Origin: Hyphomicrobium sp.
GTDB lineage: Bacteria > Pseudomonadota > Alphaproteobacteria > Rhizobiales > Hyphomicrobiaceae
NCBI GenBank assembly: GCA_003987725.1
Contig: RXJH01000001.1
Location: forward strand, 372,001-436,000
DNA: 64,000 bases
Reading direction: 5' to 3'
Shown: positions 26,908 to 35,682 of the stretch, piece after piece
Layout: the number at the start of each line of letters is the position of its first letter
Position numbering within the stretch: position 1 is the first letter of the stretch
Translations under genes and position numbers: made by a program
Notes under the pieces: model-generated
Databases searched by the model: none
The model's input: only the letters and a program-made list of their open reading frames with translations
What the model was told of the DNA's origin: nothing

Positions 26908-27522
26908 TTATTCGCCGAGATTGACGATTTGCACCCGACGATTCTCGGGCGCGTACGGGGCTTTCGGATTCTTCGGCTGTTCCGGCCCGTAGCCGACAGC
27001 GATTAACTGATCATTCGTAAGATTGAACTCTTTGACCAGCGTTTCACGAACGGACTGCGCGCGCCGTTCTGAGAGCGACTGGTTGTAAGTCGGGCTGCCT
27101 GTTGAATCGGTGTGTCCGGCGAGCAGGAAGCTTGCGCCTTTGAGCTGCGCGTTCTGGAGCGCATGGCCGAGCGCGTCGATCGCCGGCCGCGCGCTCGGCG
27201 AAATCTCCGCAGAGTTCAGCTCGAAACGGATTTCCATGTCGTAGTTCGGCATGGTCTTCGCAGCATCGGATAGCTGATTGCGTTCCTCTGCCGTGATTGC
27301 AATTCCGCGCGACGATTTCTGTTTCAGCGACTTGATTAGATCAGCGGTGGCGTTGTTGACGACGCCGCGTGTCGGACCTTTTGCCTTCAATGCGTCGACG
27401 AGGCTTGCGGCGCTCGGAACGCTGGCGGATTCGCCGAGGGCAAGTCCTGTCGTCAAAACGAATGCGGTGCAGATCGCGGCCGCGGTCACAAATGGGCGCG
27501 AACCAAAGCTAATTCCGGTCAT
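26908..27522 (-). CDS. OmpA-family peptidoglycan-binding protein
   Basis: A 204-residue exported protein with a signal peptide and a C-terminal OmpA domain (about 90-204): FELNSAEISPSARPAIDALG, LLAGHTDSTGSPTYNQSLSERRAQSV and ENRRVQIVNLGE. There is no N-terminal barrel. It likely anchors a periplasmic or outer-membrane complex to peptidoglycan. The ATG at 27522 gives a clean signal peptide. Confidence 0.88.
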   Translation of the reverse strand: MTGISFGSRPFVTAAAICTAFVLTTGLALGESASVPSAASLVDALKAKGPTRGVVNNATADLIKSLKQKSSRGIAITAEERNQLSDAAKTMPNYDMEIRFELNSAEISPSARPAIDALGHALQNAQLKGASFLLAGHTDSTGSPTYNQSLSERRAQSVRETLVKEFNLTNDQLIAVGYGPEQPKNPKAPYAPENRRVQIVNLGE

Positions 27523-28117
27523 GACGATGTAATCTCCCAAAGCTCGACGTGAAATCTAGCCAGCTCGAAGCCGGCCAGCAATGACAGTTCGCGAAAGCCG
27601 CGCCGAATTCGGCTGCCAGCCTTAAGCAGGGGCGACCACTGGCTCAACCTTACGCCGTACACCCCAGAAGTCCCATCTGGTCCAAACGCTGTGATGACGG
27701 ACGGATTTCGAAATAATGGAAACAAGCTCCCAAAAGTTCGCCATCCGGCTTTTCATTTCCATAGGGAATGCTGGCGCCATTGCCTGTTCCGTTTGGAACT
27801 CAACGCCGAATGCCTCTCCTGATGGCGAATTAATTTCGGCCCCTCCATATGGAGGGGGCTTTGGAGAAATTCCCGATTTTTGAGGAATTCCTTCAGTAAA
27901 CAACATTCAAATGACGGGCAAAAATGCAGCGCCATTGTCAGTGCGCAACACTATTGAACGAACTGTGCCTAAGTGGGCGGCAAGGGCTCTGGCGTAATAG
28001 CCGAATCATTACAAACAAGATCTAGAAAAGTCGGATCTTACTTTTGGGTAAGAGCGCGTGGCCGTGTCTTAGTTGAAGAGCGGCGCCCAGTCGAAATGGC
28101 CAGTTTGGGAGAATGCA
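27523..28117. other. Intergenic region with an 18-bp palindrome
   Basis: About 595 bases between divergent genes. A perfect 18-bp palindrome CCCCTCCATATGGAGGGG lies at 27840-27857 and could be a protein binding site. I see no convincing gene. Promoters for the OmpA-family and barrel genes must lie here. Confidence 0.45.
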
Positions 28118-29581
28118 ATGCCCGGCACACCACGCTTCTTACCGCCCTCCAATTATTCGCTGCTCGGCAATTCGGCGGTAATTTCGCGCTCGATCCGGAC
28201 TTCGCTGTTTCGCGCCACCGTTGGTGTGCTGATGGTGAGTTGCTCGGCATCCGCCGTAAACGCAGCAAACTGCGGCGCGGCCTCGCTCGGCGGCGGCGCC
28301 GGCGGCCCACCCTCCATCTCCGCGACGGAATCATCGACGACCCAGGTGCTCGAGGAAATCCGGCGCCGCACGCAGCTCGCGCAGGCGCAGGCGCAGCCGA
28401 TCCCAGCGAGCTACACCACAACCGCCGATGCGCCGCCAGCCGCCTCATCCGCCTCCGCGGAGGCTAAGGCCGCGCAGGCCGCCTCGTCCGGCGGTGCGGC
28501 AGCGAAGAAACCGACTTATACCAAGACCGCATCGGCACAGCCGGCTGGTAAAGACGGTTACGTCTACAGCGAATACGCCGGCTCGGACCGGATCGTAGGA
28601 TCCTGGGGCCAGGGCTTCCTCGATTACGAACGCCACAGCAACATCGCGCCGGGCCAGCAGGAGAATACTTCACGAACCTCGAAAACCGCTGGTGTGATGT
28701 CAGGCACTGACTGGACGTGGGTCAACTCGGGAGCGCGGCAGGCCATCCAGGCTGGCTTCTTCAGCGGCTATTCCGCGACGTTCAACACGTTCGGGAATAC
28801 GCAGTTTAATTCCTACTCGGGTCAATCGACCGAATTCGACGCGATCTCCCGGACGAATAACAAGCAGCAAATCGACGGCTCATTCCTTGGCGCCTACGTG
28901 GCTGCAATTCGAGGGAACGCTACGTTCGATCTTGCTTTCAAGGCCGACCTTTTCGATCTGAGGCAATCGAGTGTTTTGACACAGGTGGATGGTGGACCCG
29001 GTAATGAGGTGGGCTGTGTGCCTGCTCCGAAAGCGCTCGAAACCGGCTCGGCCTCCGTCAACAACTATACGATCGCGGCAGACGCTGCGTATCGTTACGA
29101 CGTAAGCCCCTCCACATGGTACGAGCCGATCTTCAGCATCCGCTACACGATCACTGACTACGGCGATGACCCGACGCATCTGACGAGCCTCAGCAGCAAC
29201 CCGCTCAATAACGTGTTCGGCCCGCCCGGAAGGCTCGGCCTCGAGGACGGCACTGTGTTACGTTTGCAGGCTGGCATACGTCGCGGTCAGCAAGGCGTTT
29301 TGCCCGACGGGGGTCTTTGGACCGTTGTCGGCGGAGCCTTCATCTACAGCGATGTCGCAATCACCGGCTTCAAATATAGTCTGCCCGCAAGCGACACTCC
29401 GGGCACCGTATTCGGCACGAACGTCTTTCCGGTCGACGAAGGGAAGGTTCGCGGGCTTGGACAGATCCTGACGACGTTCGATTATGCCAATGGCTGGTCC
29501 TACCTCCTGATGGGCGAAGTTCGCGGCGGCGAGGATCTCATCGGCGTCGGCGGCCGTGCAGGCGCACGCTACAGGTGGTGA
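28118..29581 (+). CDS. Outer-membrane beta-barrel protein
   Basis: A 487-residue protein with a signal segment near residue 35-52, a low-complexity Ala/Gln-rich region, and from about residue 155 many alternating amphipathic strands. It ends GVGGRAGARYRW, with a C-terminal aromatic residue as in outer-membrane barrels. It resembles autotransporter-like barrel domains without a clear passenger. The ATG at 28118 has a GGGAGA upstream. It converges on the TPR-CHAT gene with only 24 bases between them. Function unknown. Confidence 0.72.
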   Translation: MPGTPRFLPPSNYSLLGNSAVISRSIRTSLFRATVGVLMVSCSASAVNAANCGAASLGGGAGGPPSISATESSTTQVLEEIRRRTQLAQAQAQPIPASYTTTADAPPAASSASAEAKAAQAASSGGAAAKKPTYTKTASAQPAGKDGYVYSEYAGSDRIVGSWGQGFLDYERHSNIAPGQQENTSRTSKTAGVMSGTDWTWVNSGARQAIQAGFFSGYSATFNTFGNTQFNSYSGQSTEFDAISRTNNKQQIDGSFLGAYVAAIRGNATFDLAFKADLFDLRQSSVLTQVDGGPGNEVGCVPAPKALETGSASVNNYTIAADAAYRYDVSPSTWYEPIFSIRYTITDYGDDPTHLTSLSSNPLNNVFGPPGRLGLEDGTVLRLQAGIRRGQQGVLPDGGLWTVVGGAFIYSDVAITGFKYSLPASDTPGTVFGTNVFPVDEGKVRGLGQILTTFDYANGWSYLLMGEVRGGEDLIGVGGRAGARYRW

Positions 29582-29605
29582 GCTGAAGCGCTCGCTAAGC
29601 CGCCG

Positions 29606-32392
29606 TCACGAGCCGTCTCCGACGACCGAGAACGGCGCCCAGAAAGCGGGATACGCATCCCACAATTGCGCCGGCGTCGCCGGCGCTTTTGTTATCTGCT
29701 GCAGCATCGCCTCCCGCAGCGCCTCCGATCGCCCGAGCGCCGGATCCTTCGCCCGGATGCCGAACGTCGACGTCGTCAGCGTCGCCGCCGCCTCTGAATC
29801 AACGCGCCAGTGTGAGACCAGGATGGCGCGTGCCCCGGCATGAAAGAACGCCTTGGCGAGGCCCGAAAGCGCCCGCGCGCCGGGTTTCGATTCCGCCGCC
29901 GTGTTGCAAGCCGCCAGCACCACCCAATCCGCATTCAAGTTGAGCTGCGAGACCTCCGAAGCGGTCAGTAGCCCATCGTCGTCGTCGGTTGGATCGTCCG
30001 GCGGTGTCATCACGAGTGCCGGCTCGGATAGGCCTGGCACGTCGTCAGCGACGAGACCGTGGGTCGCGAAATAGACGACGTTGAACTTGCTGAGGTCGGC
30101 ATTCTTGACCGCGCTCTTGGTCGCCGCCGCGCCGAGATGCAAATCGGTTTCCGTCGCCCCAAGGTCCTTGGCGACTGTCCTCAATTCTTCCTCCGCGCCC
30201 GGCAAGTCCGGCAGGCGCCGCAGAATGTCCATCACCTTGTCCACCATCGAAGCGGAGAGTCCGCGTGATTTGGAACTCTTGGCGCGATCTGCGGCGCCGC
30301 GTGTTGCGGCTTCCGACTTCACGCCGCCGAGCTGCGGATTTCCGAAGCCGACCATCGGTTTCCGGTTTTCTGCGAATTTCGGCAGCGTTCGAAGGGCTTT
30401 GAGGCTTGTGACGGACGGGAGGACGGTAATGGCATGTTCGCGGATGATCCAGGCGGTGTCGCGATACATCGCCAGATCTCCCAGGACGGGCCGCAAGACC
30501 TTCGGCTGCTTGGTCACCAGCACCTGAAACGGCAGGCTGGTCAGCGGCCCGGACGGCACGATGATCAGCTTGGCTTTCGACGAAAATGTAGCTTCGAGCG
30601 GCGCCAAAAGCTGCGAATAGAGTTGATAGGAAAGTCCGAGGTCGAAGAGGCCGCTGGACGCGGTAATGTTGCGCTTTAAGTCCTCCGTATCGAGCGTCGC
30701 GCGGAGCGTCTTGATCGCGTTCTCGAGCCAGATCTTCGAGACGTTCGCTTCGTGCCACGCGAACCCCTGTTTCGTCAGCGCCCAGACGTATGTGCGGTCC
30801 GCGCCCGAGACGATGGTGATCAGGGCTTCATCGTCCTTGATGAACTTCACGGCATCTTCCGTCGTCACCGAACTCGCGTTGACGAGGTCGAAATATTCCG
30901 GAAATGCCGATTTGACCTCGTTGTTGATTTCGATGCGCTTCTTCTCGTAGTCGTCGAGCTGCTTGCGAATGTCCGTCTCGCGCTCTTCAGGTGGCTTCGC
31001 GAGGTCGTCGGTCAGATGCCGTTCCAGGACCGTCTGCGTTGCTTCGATCGTTTGCAGTTCACTGACGAGTTTTTGCAGCCGTTCGTCCTGCGTCGCAAAG
31101 CGCGCTGCCATGCCGGCGACGGCTCTTGCGGTTTCGCTCTGCTCCGCGTTCTGCCCGATCGTGAACCCTTCGTCGAAATCGGCTTTGTGATCGGCAGTTT
31201 TGATCGCGTCCGCCGCTGCCAGGATCTGCAGATGCTCGGTCAGATGCTCGACGGCCTTTTCGCGGCGCGCGGCGCGGGCGAGGATGATCGACGTGCCCTT
31301 TCGGATCGATTCCAGCGCGTCGGCGGTGCGCCCCTCATGAAGCTGCGCCCGGCCGAGATAGCGGTAGGACTCAGCAAACTGGTCTGCCGTCGGTGCAAAG
31401 ACTTCCTTTCGAATCTCAAGCGTTTCGAGCAGCAGCTTCTCGGCTTCCTCGGGCTTGCCTTGCTCGATCTGATTGAGCGACAACCCGACGAGCGTCGACG
31501 CGATATCGGGATGGTGCGGGGGCTGAGACGCGCGCCTGAGTGCCAGCGCCTCGCGGAAGCGCTTCTCAGCCTGCTTGTATTTTCCCTGGTTGAAGAGATT
31601 GGTCGCCAGCTTGCTGAGCGTGCCGGCGATTTCAGGATGGTCGGCCCGTTGCGACGAACGGCGGATTTCGAGAGCCTTTTCCAGCAGCCTCTGCGCTTCC
31701 TCGAAAGAGCCCCGGCTCGGGTCGGTTTCGAGCGCGCCCGCAAGGTTCTGGAGCGTTCCGGCAATGATCGGGTGATTTGGCGGCAAGCTTCGCGTGCGGA
31801 TTTCCAAGGCCCGGTTGAGAAGCGGAACAACCTCGTCCCAACGCTCCTCGGACTTGTATAGCTCCGCCAAATTGTTCAGCGAGTCGGCGATTGCTGGATC
31901 ATTTTTCGCGAGCACGCGCTCGCGAATATCCAAGGAGCGCCGATAAAGGATTTCCGACTGACGGAAATCGCCGATCTGGCAGTAATAAAATCCCAGATTG
32001 TTGAGACTGGTCGCGAGGTCGGGATCATCGGGTGGCAGGACCTTTGAATAAATCTCGTAAGCTTCGCGAAACAGCGCGCCCGAAGCCGCGACCTCTCCCT
32101 GCACCTGATGAAGAAATGCCAGCCAGGACACGGCTTCCGCATAGTCCTTCGATTCCCGGTTGGTGCTCTTGGCCGCGTCGGCGAGCTTCTGCGCAATGGC
32201 CATCGCCTCGGGATAACGAGCATCGCGCGCGAGGGCCGAAAGCTGGGCCTTGAGGGCCGCCGTGTCATCGGCACGCAACGGCACACCGGCGACCGCCAGC
32301 GACAGGCAAACGGCAATAAATCGGATTTGGCGTCGCAAAAGATGTTCCTGACCGCGAATGAGGGCATCTACCGCACAAAAGAGCAGCTGCAT
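29606..32392 (-). CDS. TPR-CHAT protein (caspase-like protease family)
   Basis: A 928-residue exported protein. After a signal peptide (RFIAVCLSLAVAGVPLRA) come about eight TPRs of the kinesin light chain type (about 60-370; for example NLGFYYCQIGDFRQSEILYR, LSKLATNLFNQGKYKQAEK). A coiled helical linker follows, then a C-terminal CHAT domain with catalytic His778 (YFATHGLV) and Cys829 (VVLAACNTAA), and the SGLAKAFFHAGARAILVSHW block. CHAT domains are caspase-related proteases. The ATG at 32392 is the outer bound; TTG 32338, preceded by AGGA, gives a better signal peptide. The substrate is unknown. Confidence 0.88.
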   Translation of the reverse strand: MQLLFCAVDALIRGQEHLLRRQIRFIAVCLSLAVAGVPLRADDTAALKAQLSALARDARYPEAMAIAQKLADAAKSTNRESKDYAEAVSWLAFLHQVQGEVAASGALFREAYEIYSKVLPPDDPDLATSLNNLGFYYCQIGDFRQSEILYRRSLDIRERVLAKNDPAIADSLNNLAELYKSEERWDEVVPLLNRALEIRTRSLPPNHPIIAGTLQNLAGALETDPSRGSFEEAQRLLEKALEIRRSSQRADHPEIAGTLSKLATNLFNQGKYKQAEKRFREALALRRASQPPHHPDIASTLVGLSLNQIEQGKPEEAEKLLLETLEIRKEVFAPTADQFAESYRYLGRAQLHEGRTADALESIRKGTSIILARAARREKAVEHLTEHLQILAAADAIKTADHKADFDEGFTIGQNAEQSETARAVAGMAARFATQDERLQKLVSELQTIEATQTVLERHLTDDLAKPPEERETDIRKQLDDYEKKRIEINNEVKSAFPEYFDLVNASSVTTEDAVKFIKDDEALITIVSGADRTYVWALTKQGFAWHEANVSKIWLENAIKTLRATLDTEDLKRNITASSGLFDLGLSYQLYSQLLAPLEATFSSKAKLIIVPSGPLTSLPFQVLVTKQPKVLRPVLGDLAMYRDTAWIIREHAITVLPSVTSLKALRTLPKFAENRKPMVGFGNPQLGGVKSEAATRGAADRAKSSKSRGLSASMVDKVMDILRRLPDLPGAEEELRTVAKDLGATETDLHLGAAATKSAVKNADLSKFNVVYFATHGLVADDVPGLSEPALVMTPPDDPTDDDDGLLTASEVSQLNLNADWVVLAACNTAAESKPGARALSGLAKAFFHAGARAILVSHWRVDSEAAATLTTSTFGIRAKDPALGRSEALREAMLQQITKAPATPAQLWDAYPAFWAPFSVVGDGS

Positions 32393-32920
32393 CCATAGAT
32401 CGTCAACGAGGCCGCGCAGAAAATCTGTAACCTAGGTGACCGGCCAGGGGCGTCCGTCGGCTTCGGTAGACCGCAGTCCCATAGTTGATGATGTACGAGA
32501 CGCGCTGGAGGACGTGCCGGGCCGCCTCCGGTGTGGCCGACCAGATTGACACAATAACGGCGCGGAGTCGGCCTCGCCCTCCTCATGGCTATCTTCATCG
32601 AGCTTGGCTGCGGCCTCGAGTTGCATATCGCCGCCACACCCCGCCGCCCTGGGGAAGCCGCAAGGAGCAATCGGAACCGGAACAATCGCCCTTCCCGCCC
32701 CAGGCGTTGATGGCCTCGACTCTTCTTCGTTCCACATGCCTTAGAGCGATTAGTTAGCAGGCTGAACACTTGCCCATCTTAACCGGATGCCGCAATCGAG
32801 CTTGGCCGGCGAAGGAGACCCAACCCGCAAGAGGAGCTTCGACGACGTCGGCATTTGCGTACGTTTCACTTATCGTGGATGTCAGCTTCTAAAGTCGACG
32901 ACGTGCACATCCAAATTTGT
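32393..32920. other. Intergenic region without a supported gene
   Basis: About 530 bases upstream of the TPR-CHAT gene and beyond the end of the merR-type gene. Frames here have low coding character. No repeats or terminators stand out. Confidence 0.4.
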
Positions 32921-33343
32921 TCAGTGATTATCGTGCATGCACTTTGAATGGTTAGCCAAAACCTCGATGACGCGGCATTGACTCACATGCCCGTGAGAGC
33001 AGCCATCGATCATGCGCTTTAGTTCCTTTTGCAACGCCTTGAGACTGCGCAAACGCCGCTCCACCTCACCCAATCGCTCTTTCGCAATCGCATCCGCGGC
33101 CTCGCACGGCTCTTTTGGATTGTCCTGAAGCTTGAGCAGCGCGCGGATCGCATCCAGTTCAAAACCAAGCTCGCGGCAATGACGGATGAAAGCCAATCGG
33201 CGAAGATCGCTATCGGCAAACAGCCGGCGATTTGCGTTGGTTCGCGCGGGACGCGGCAACAATCCGATCTCCTCGTAAAATCGGATGGTCGGTACTTTGA
33301 CCCCACTGATCCTGGCGGCGTTCCCGATCGACACCTCATTCAT
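32921..33343 (-). CDS. MerR-family heavy-metal regulator (CadR/PbrR/ZntR type)
   Basis: A 140-residue MerR protein: HTH SIGNAARISGVKVPTIRFYEE with wing, long dimer helix, and metal-binding Cys in KEPCEAADAI, DGCSHG and SQCRVIEV. The Cys/His-rich end (SKCMHDNH) resembles CadR/PbrR. MerR proteins bend promoters with long spacers; three such promoters with TTGCTC boxes lie in this window, one overlapping this gene's start region and one before the P-type ATPase. It probably senses Cd, Pb or Zn. The GTG at 33334 is an alternative start. Confidence 0.88.
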   Translation of the reverse strand: MNEVSIGNAARISGVKVPTIRFYEEIGLLPRPARTNANRRLFADSDLRRLAFIRHCRELGFELDAIRALLKLQDNPKEPCEAADAIAKERLGEVERRLRSLKALQKELKRMIDGCSHGHVSQCRVIEVLANHSKCMHDNH

Positions 33344-33349
33344 TTCAGT

Positions 33350-33380
33350 TTGCTCCTCTAGTTATTAGAGCATGTAACGA
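33350..33380 (+). promoter_or_regulatory. MerR-type promoter 1
   Basis: TTGCTC (33350-33355), a 19-base spacer with the dyad CTCTAGTTATTAGAG, and TAACGA (33375-33380). The long spacer with central dyad is diagnostic of MerR-activated promoters. It points away from the merR-type gene. No intact gene follows it directly. Confidence 0.75.
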
Positions 33381-33435
33381 CGGCGGAGCGTGGGTCAAGA
33401 TACGGAATCCCATGCACCCAATCGGAAAATGTTTC

Positions 33436-33466
33436 TTGCTCCTCTAGCCACTTGAGGAGCTAGCGA
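33436..33466 (+). promoter_or_regulatory. MerR-type promoter 2
   Basis: TTGCTC (33436-33441), a 19-base spacer CTCTAGCCACTTGAGGAGC, and TAGCGA (33461-33466). It has the same design and direction as promoter 1, 86 bases downstream of it. Confidence 0.75.
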
Positions 33467-33468
33467 CC

Positions 33469-33585
33469 GTGAGTGCGCCCCGCATGATCCCGCGCGCTGG
33501 TGAAGCCAATGATGTCACGCGAACGGCCGCGGTCAGATTTCTCGACGAGATGCGCGGCCCGAATCATAGGACGAGGAAATGCTGA
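33469..33585 (+). CDS. Possible 38-residue ORF behind a MerR-type promoter
   Basis: GTG at 33469 immediately after promoter 2, reading MSAPRMIPRAGEANDVTR and on to a TGA. It could be a leaderless small protein, or the remnant of a transporter gene that the promoter once served. There is no ribosome binding site. Confidence 0.25.
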   Translation: MSAPRMIPRAGEANDVTRTAAVRFLDEMRGPNHRTRKC

Positions 33586-33608
33586 GCTTGAACTGACGAG
33601 CCATTTAA

Positions 33609-33651
33609 AATTGACAGCGGCGGTCAATTAAATTGACGGCAGCTGTAAATT
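33609..33651. promoter_or_regulatory. Tandem 21-bp dyads, putative operator
   Basis: AATTGAC-N7-GTCAATT at 33609-33629 (perfect) and AATTGAC-N7-GTAAATT at 33631-33651 (one mismatch). The 22-bp repeat period puts both on the same DNA face. It resembles operators of TetR-type repressors bound as two dimers. It lies upstream of the czcBA-type genes. Confidence 0.55.
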
Positions 33652-33726
33652 CTCGCCGCACGATGCATGCGAAGAAGGGGTTGCAGAAAATAAACATACG
33701 CTGGCTCATCGAAAATACAGGCCAAT

Positions 33727-33972
33727 TTATCGCAATTGAGAGCCGGTATCCAACTTGACTTTGCCATCATCAGAAATCACCTTCGGCGCCATGAACGGTT
33801 CCACACACGCAAGCTTGCGACTCCCAAGCGCCGCGCGCAATTTGCGGGCGCGCGCGCGAGCGAATGTGTCATCCTGGGCGACCCGATCTCTGAAGGCTTT
33901 TTTGGTCGCGCTGATCTTCTTCGCGTCCGCGCCGGTCTGTATCTCCCACGCAAAGTCGCACTTCGCTTTCAA
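33727..33972 (-). CDS. Possible hypothetical protein
   Basis: An 81-residue frame with coding-like composition (TFARARARKLRAALGSRKL, VEPFMAPKVISDDGKVKL) and codons typical of the region, but starting at TTG without a good site. It lies antisense to another weak frame (33755-34246); at most one is real. Confidence 0.35.
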   Translation of the reverse strand: MKAKCDFAWEIQTGADAKKISATKKAFRDRVAQDDTFARARARKLRAALGSRKLACVEPFMAPKVISDDGKVKLDTGSQLR

Positions 33973-34246
33973 AAGCTCTGAGTCTCAGCTCCTAGCAGCG
34001 GCAGCTGATGTTGCCGCTCCTGCTGAGCAGGAAAGCAATAGCGGCGACCCGATTTTATTCGGTGGGATCGAGCATCATAATTGGTGTGGCTGCCCCTACC
34101 TCGATGCATTTCCTTCACGATCTTGCTATAAGTCTGCATACGTTGATGGGACACGCGTCCGTTATCCCACGTACCTCGATGCGCTCGCTGCGAAATTTGA
34201 ACCGGCGCCGCTCCAGAAACCCCCACGTCTGCCCAACGGCGCCTAA
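33755..34246 (+). CDS. Possible exported protein upstream of the metal pump genes
   Basis: A 163-residue frame with one hydrophobic segment (LKAFLVALIFFASAPVCI) and Cys/His-containing text (EHHNWCGCPYLDAFPSRSCY). Codon use is unlike neighbouring genes and it overlaps an antisense frame. Low confidence. Confidence 0.28.
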   Translation: MTLPSSEITFGAMNGSTHASLRLPSAARNLRARARANVSSWATRSLKAFLVALIFFASAPVCISHAKSHFAFKSSESQLLAAAADVAAPAEQESNSGDPILFGGIEHHNWCGCPYLDAFPSRSCYKSAYVDGTRVRYPTYLDALAAKFEPAPLQKPPRLPNGA

Positions 34247-34342
34247 GCGCCCGCATCCGCCCGCAATTTTGCGCGCCGATGGTTCCTCATTCTCAATGAA
34301 TTGACGCTTGGATGTGCGCCCTAAAACGGCGTTCTGTCCGGC

Positions 34343-35668
34343 ATGGATTGTCCTGTCATGAAGCGACTTGGTCTCGTCGCCGGCTGCCTCCTCGTGGGCA
34401 CGGTTATCGGCGCGCTCTTTGTTCACACCGAGGATTTTGCGCACCCCTTGAGCGAGCTTTTCGGGCTCGATTCACAAGCGGAAACGGCGCATTCCGAAAC
34501 GGAAAGCGCGACGCATAGCGCCAAGCACGAACACAAACACGGGCCGGAGGAAGCTTCGGCGAAGCCCGGTGCGGGTGTTGAAGCAGACCACGACGAGCAC
34601 AAGGAAAACGATCAGCTCGCAATGGCCGCAGAGCAAATCGAACGATCCAAAATTGCGGTTCAGTCTGCTCAGCCTGGTCTTCTAAGCAAGCGCTTGCGCG
34701 TGCCCGGAACCATCATACCAGATCGCAATCGCGTGGGCCGCGTTCCATCTAAGGTCGTCGGCACAGTCGTCGAGCTTCGAAAAGGCTTAGGTGATCCCGT
34801 GAACGCCGGGGAAGTCATCGCCGTACTCGACAGTCGCGAGGTTGCGGATGCGAAGAGCGAATTCATCGCGGCCCTTGTCAATTTCAAGCTTCAGGAAACG
34901 CTTTACCAGCGGGAAAAGACGCTTTGGGAAAGGCAGGTGACCTCTGAGCAGCGGCTTTTAAAATCGGAAGCAACCTACAGGGAGGCGCTCGTTCGCCGCG
35001 ACGTCGCGAAACAGAAGCTTTCCGCGCTTGGCGTCGGCGATGCTGCGATCTCGAAGCTCTCAGACGATGGCCAAGTCGTAACCGGCCTCGAGCGCTACGA
35101 GATAAAGGCCCCGATCGGCGGGCGCATCGTCGAGCAGCTCGTGGACATTGGCACACCCATGGGAGGAGAAGGGCAAGCGCATGAATTGTACGCGATTGCC
35201 GACCTTTCAAAAGTTTGGGCCGAATTGACGGTGTCGCCACAGGATCTTCCGCAAATCAAGGAGGGTCAGCGCCTCGCGATCGAGGGGAGCGCCAAGTCGG
35301 ACGGGGTCATTATCTTCACGAGCCCGATTCTCAATCAGGAAACTCGCTCCGCTCGCGTTATCGCATCGATCGATAACACTGATGGGGCCTGGCGCCCCGG
35401 ATCATTCGTTACCGCCGACATCGCGGTCTCTGAGGCGAAGGCCGATCTCGTCATTCCCAAATCGGCCCTCCAGACCGTTGAGGGGGCAACGCGTGTTTTC
35501 GTCCGAACGCCAGAGGGCTTCGAGGCCCGGCGCGTCACGATCGGCAATGACGATGGCGACGCAGTGGAGGTGACTTCTGGTCTCGAGACCGGCGAGCAGA
35601 TCGCCACCGCCAACACATTTTTGCTCAAGGCCGAGCTCGGCAAATCCGAAGCCGAGCACGCCCATTGA
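34343..35668 (+). CDS. czcB: CzcB-type RND periplasmic adaptor
   Basis: A 441-residue membrane fusion protein. After an N-terminal helix (about 7-28) comes a His/Glu-rich segment (HSAKHEHKHGPEEAS, DHDEHKENDQ) typical of heavy-metal adaptors. The lipoyl halves are VPSKVVGTVVELRKGLGDPV and YEIKAPIGGRIVEQLVDIG, around a coiled-coil hairpin. The C-terminus is His-containing. It links the CzcA pump to an outer membrane channel; no czcC is present here. ATG 34343 or 34358 are both possible starts. The czcA start follows 14 bases later. Confidence 0.88.
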   Translation: MDCPVMKRLGLVAGCLLVGTVIGALFVHTEDFAHPLSELFGLDSQAETAHSETESATHSAKHEHKHGPEEASAKPGAGVEADHDEHKENDQLAMAAEQIERSKIAVQSAQPGLLSKRLRVPGTIIPDRNRVGRVPSKVVGTVVELRKGLGDPVNAGEVIAVLDSREVADAKSEFIAALVNFKLQETLYQREKTLWERQVTSEQRLLKSEATYREALVRRDVAKQKLSALGVGDAAISKLSDDGQVVTGLERYEIKAPIGGRIVEQLVDIGTPMGGEGQAHELYAIADLSKVWAELTVSPQDLPQIKEGQRLAIEGSAKSDGVIIFTSPILNQETRSARVIASIDNTDGAWRPGSFVTADIAVSEAKADLVIPKSALQTVEGATRVFVRTPEGFEARRVTIGNDDGDAVEVTSGLETGEQIATANTFLLKAELGKSEAEHAH

Positions 35669-35682
35669 CCTAGGAATTTGCA

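Noticed and set aside
27622-27906. Minus-strand 94-codon frame in the gap before the barrel gene
   Set aside because: Low coding character and no ribosome site.
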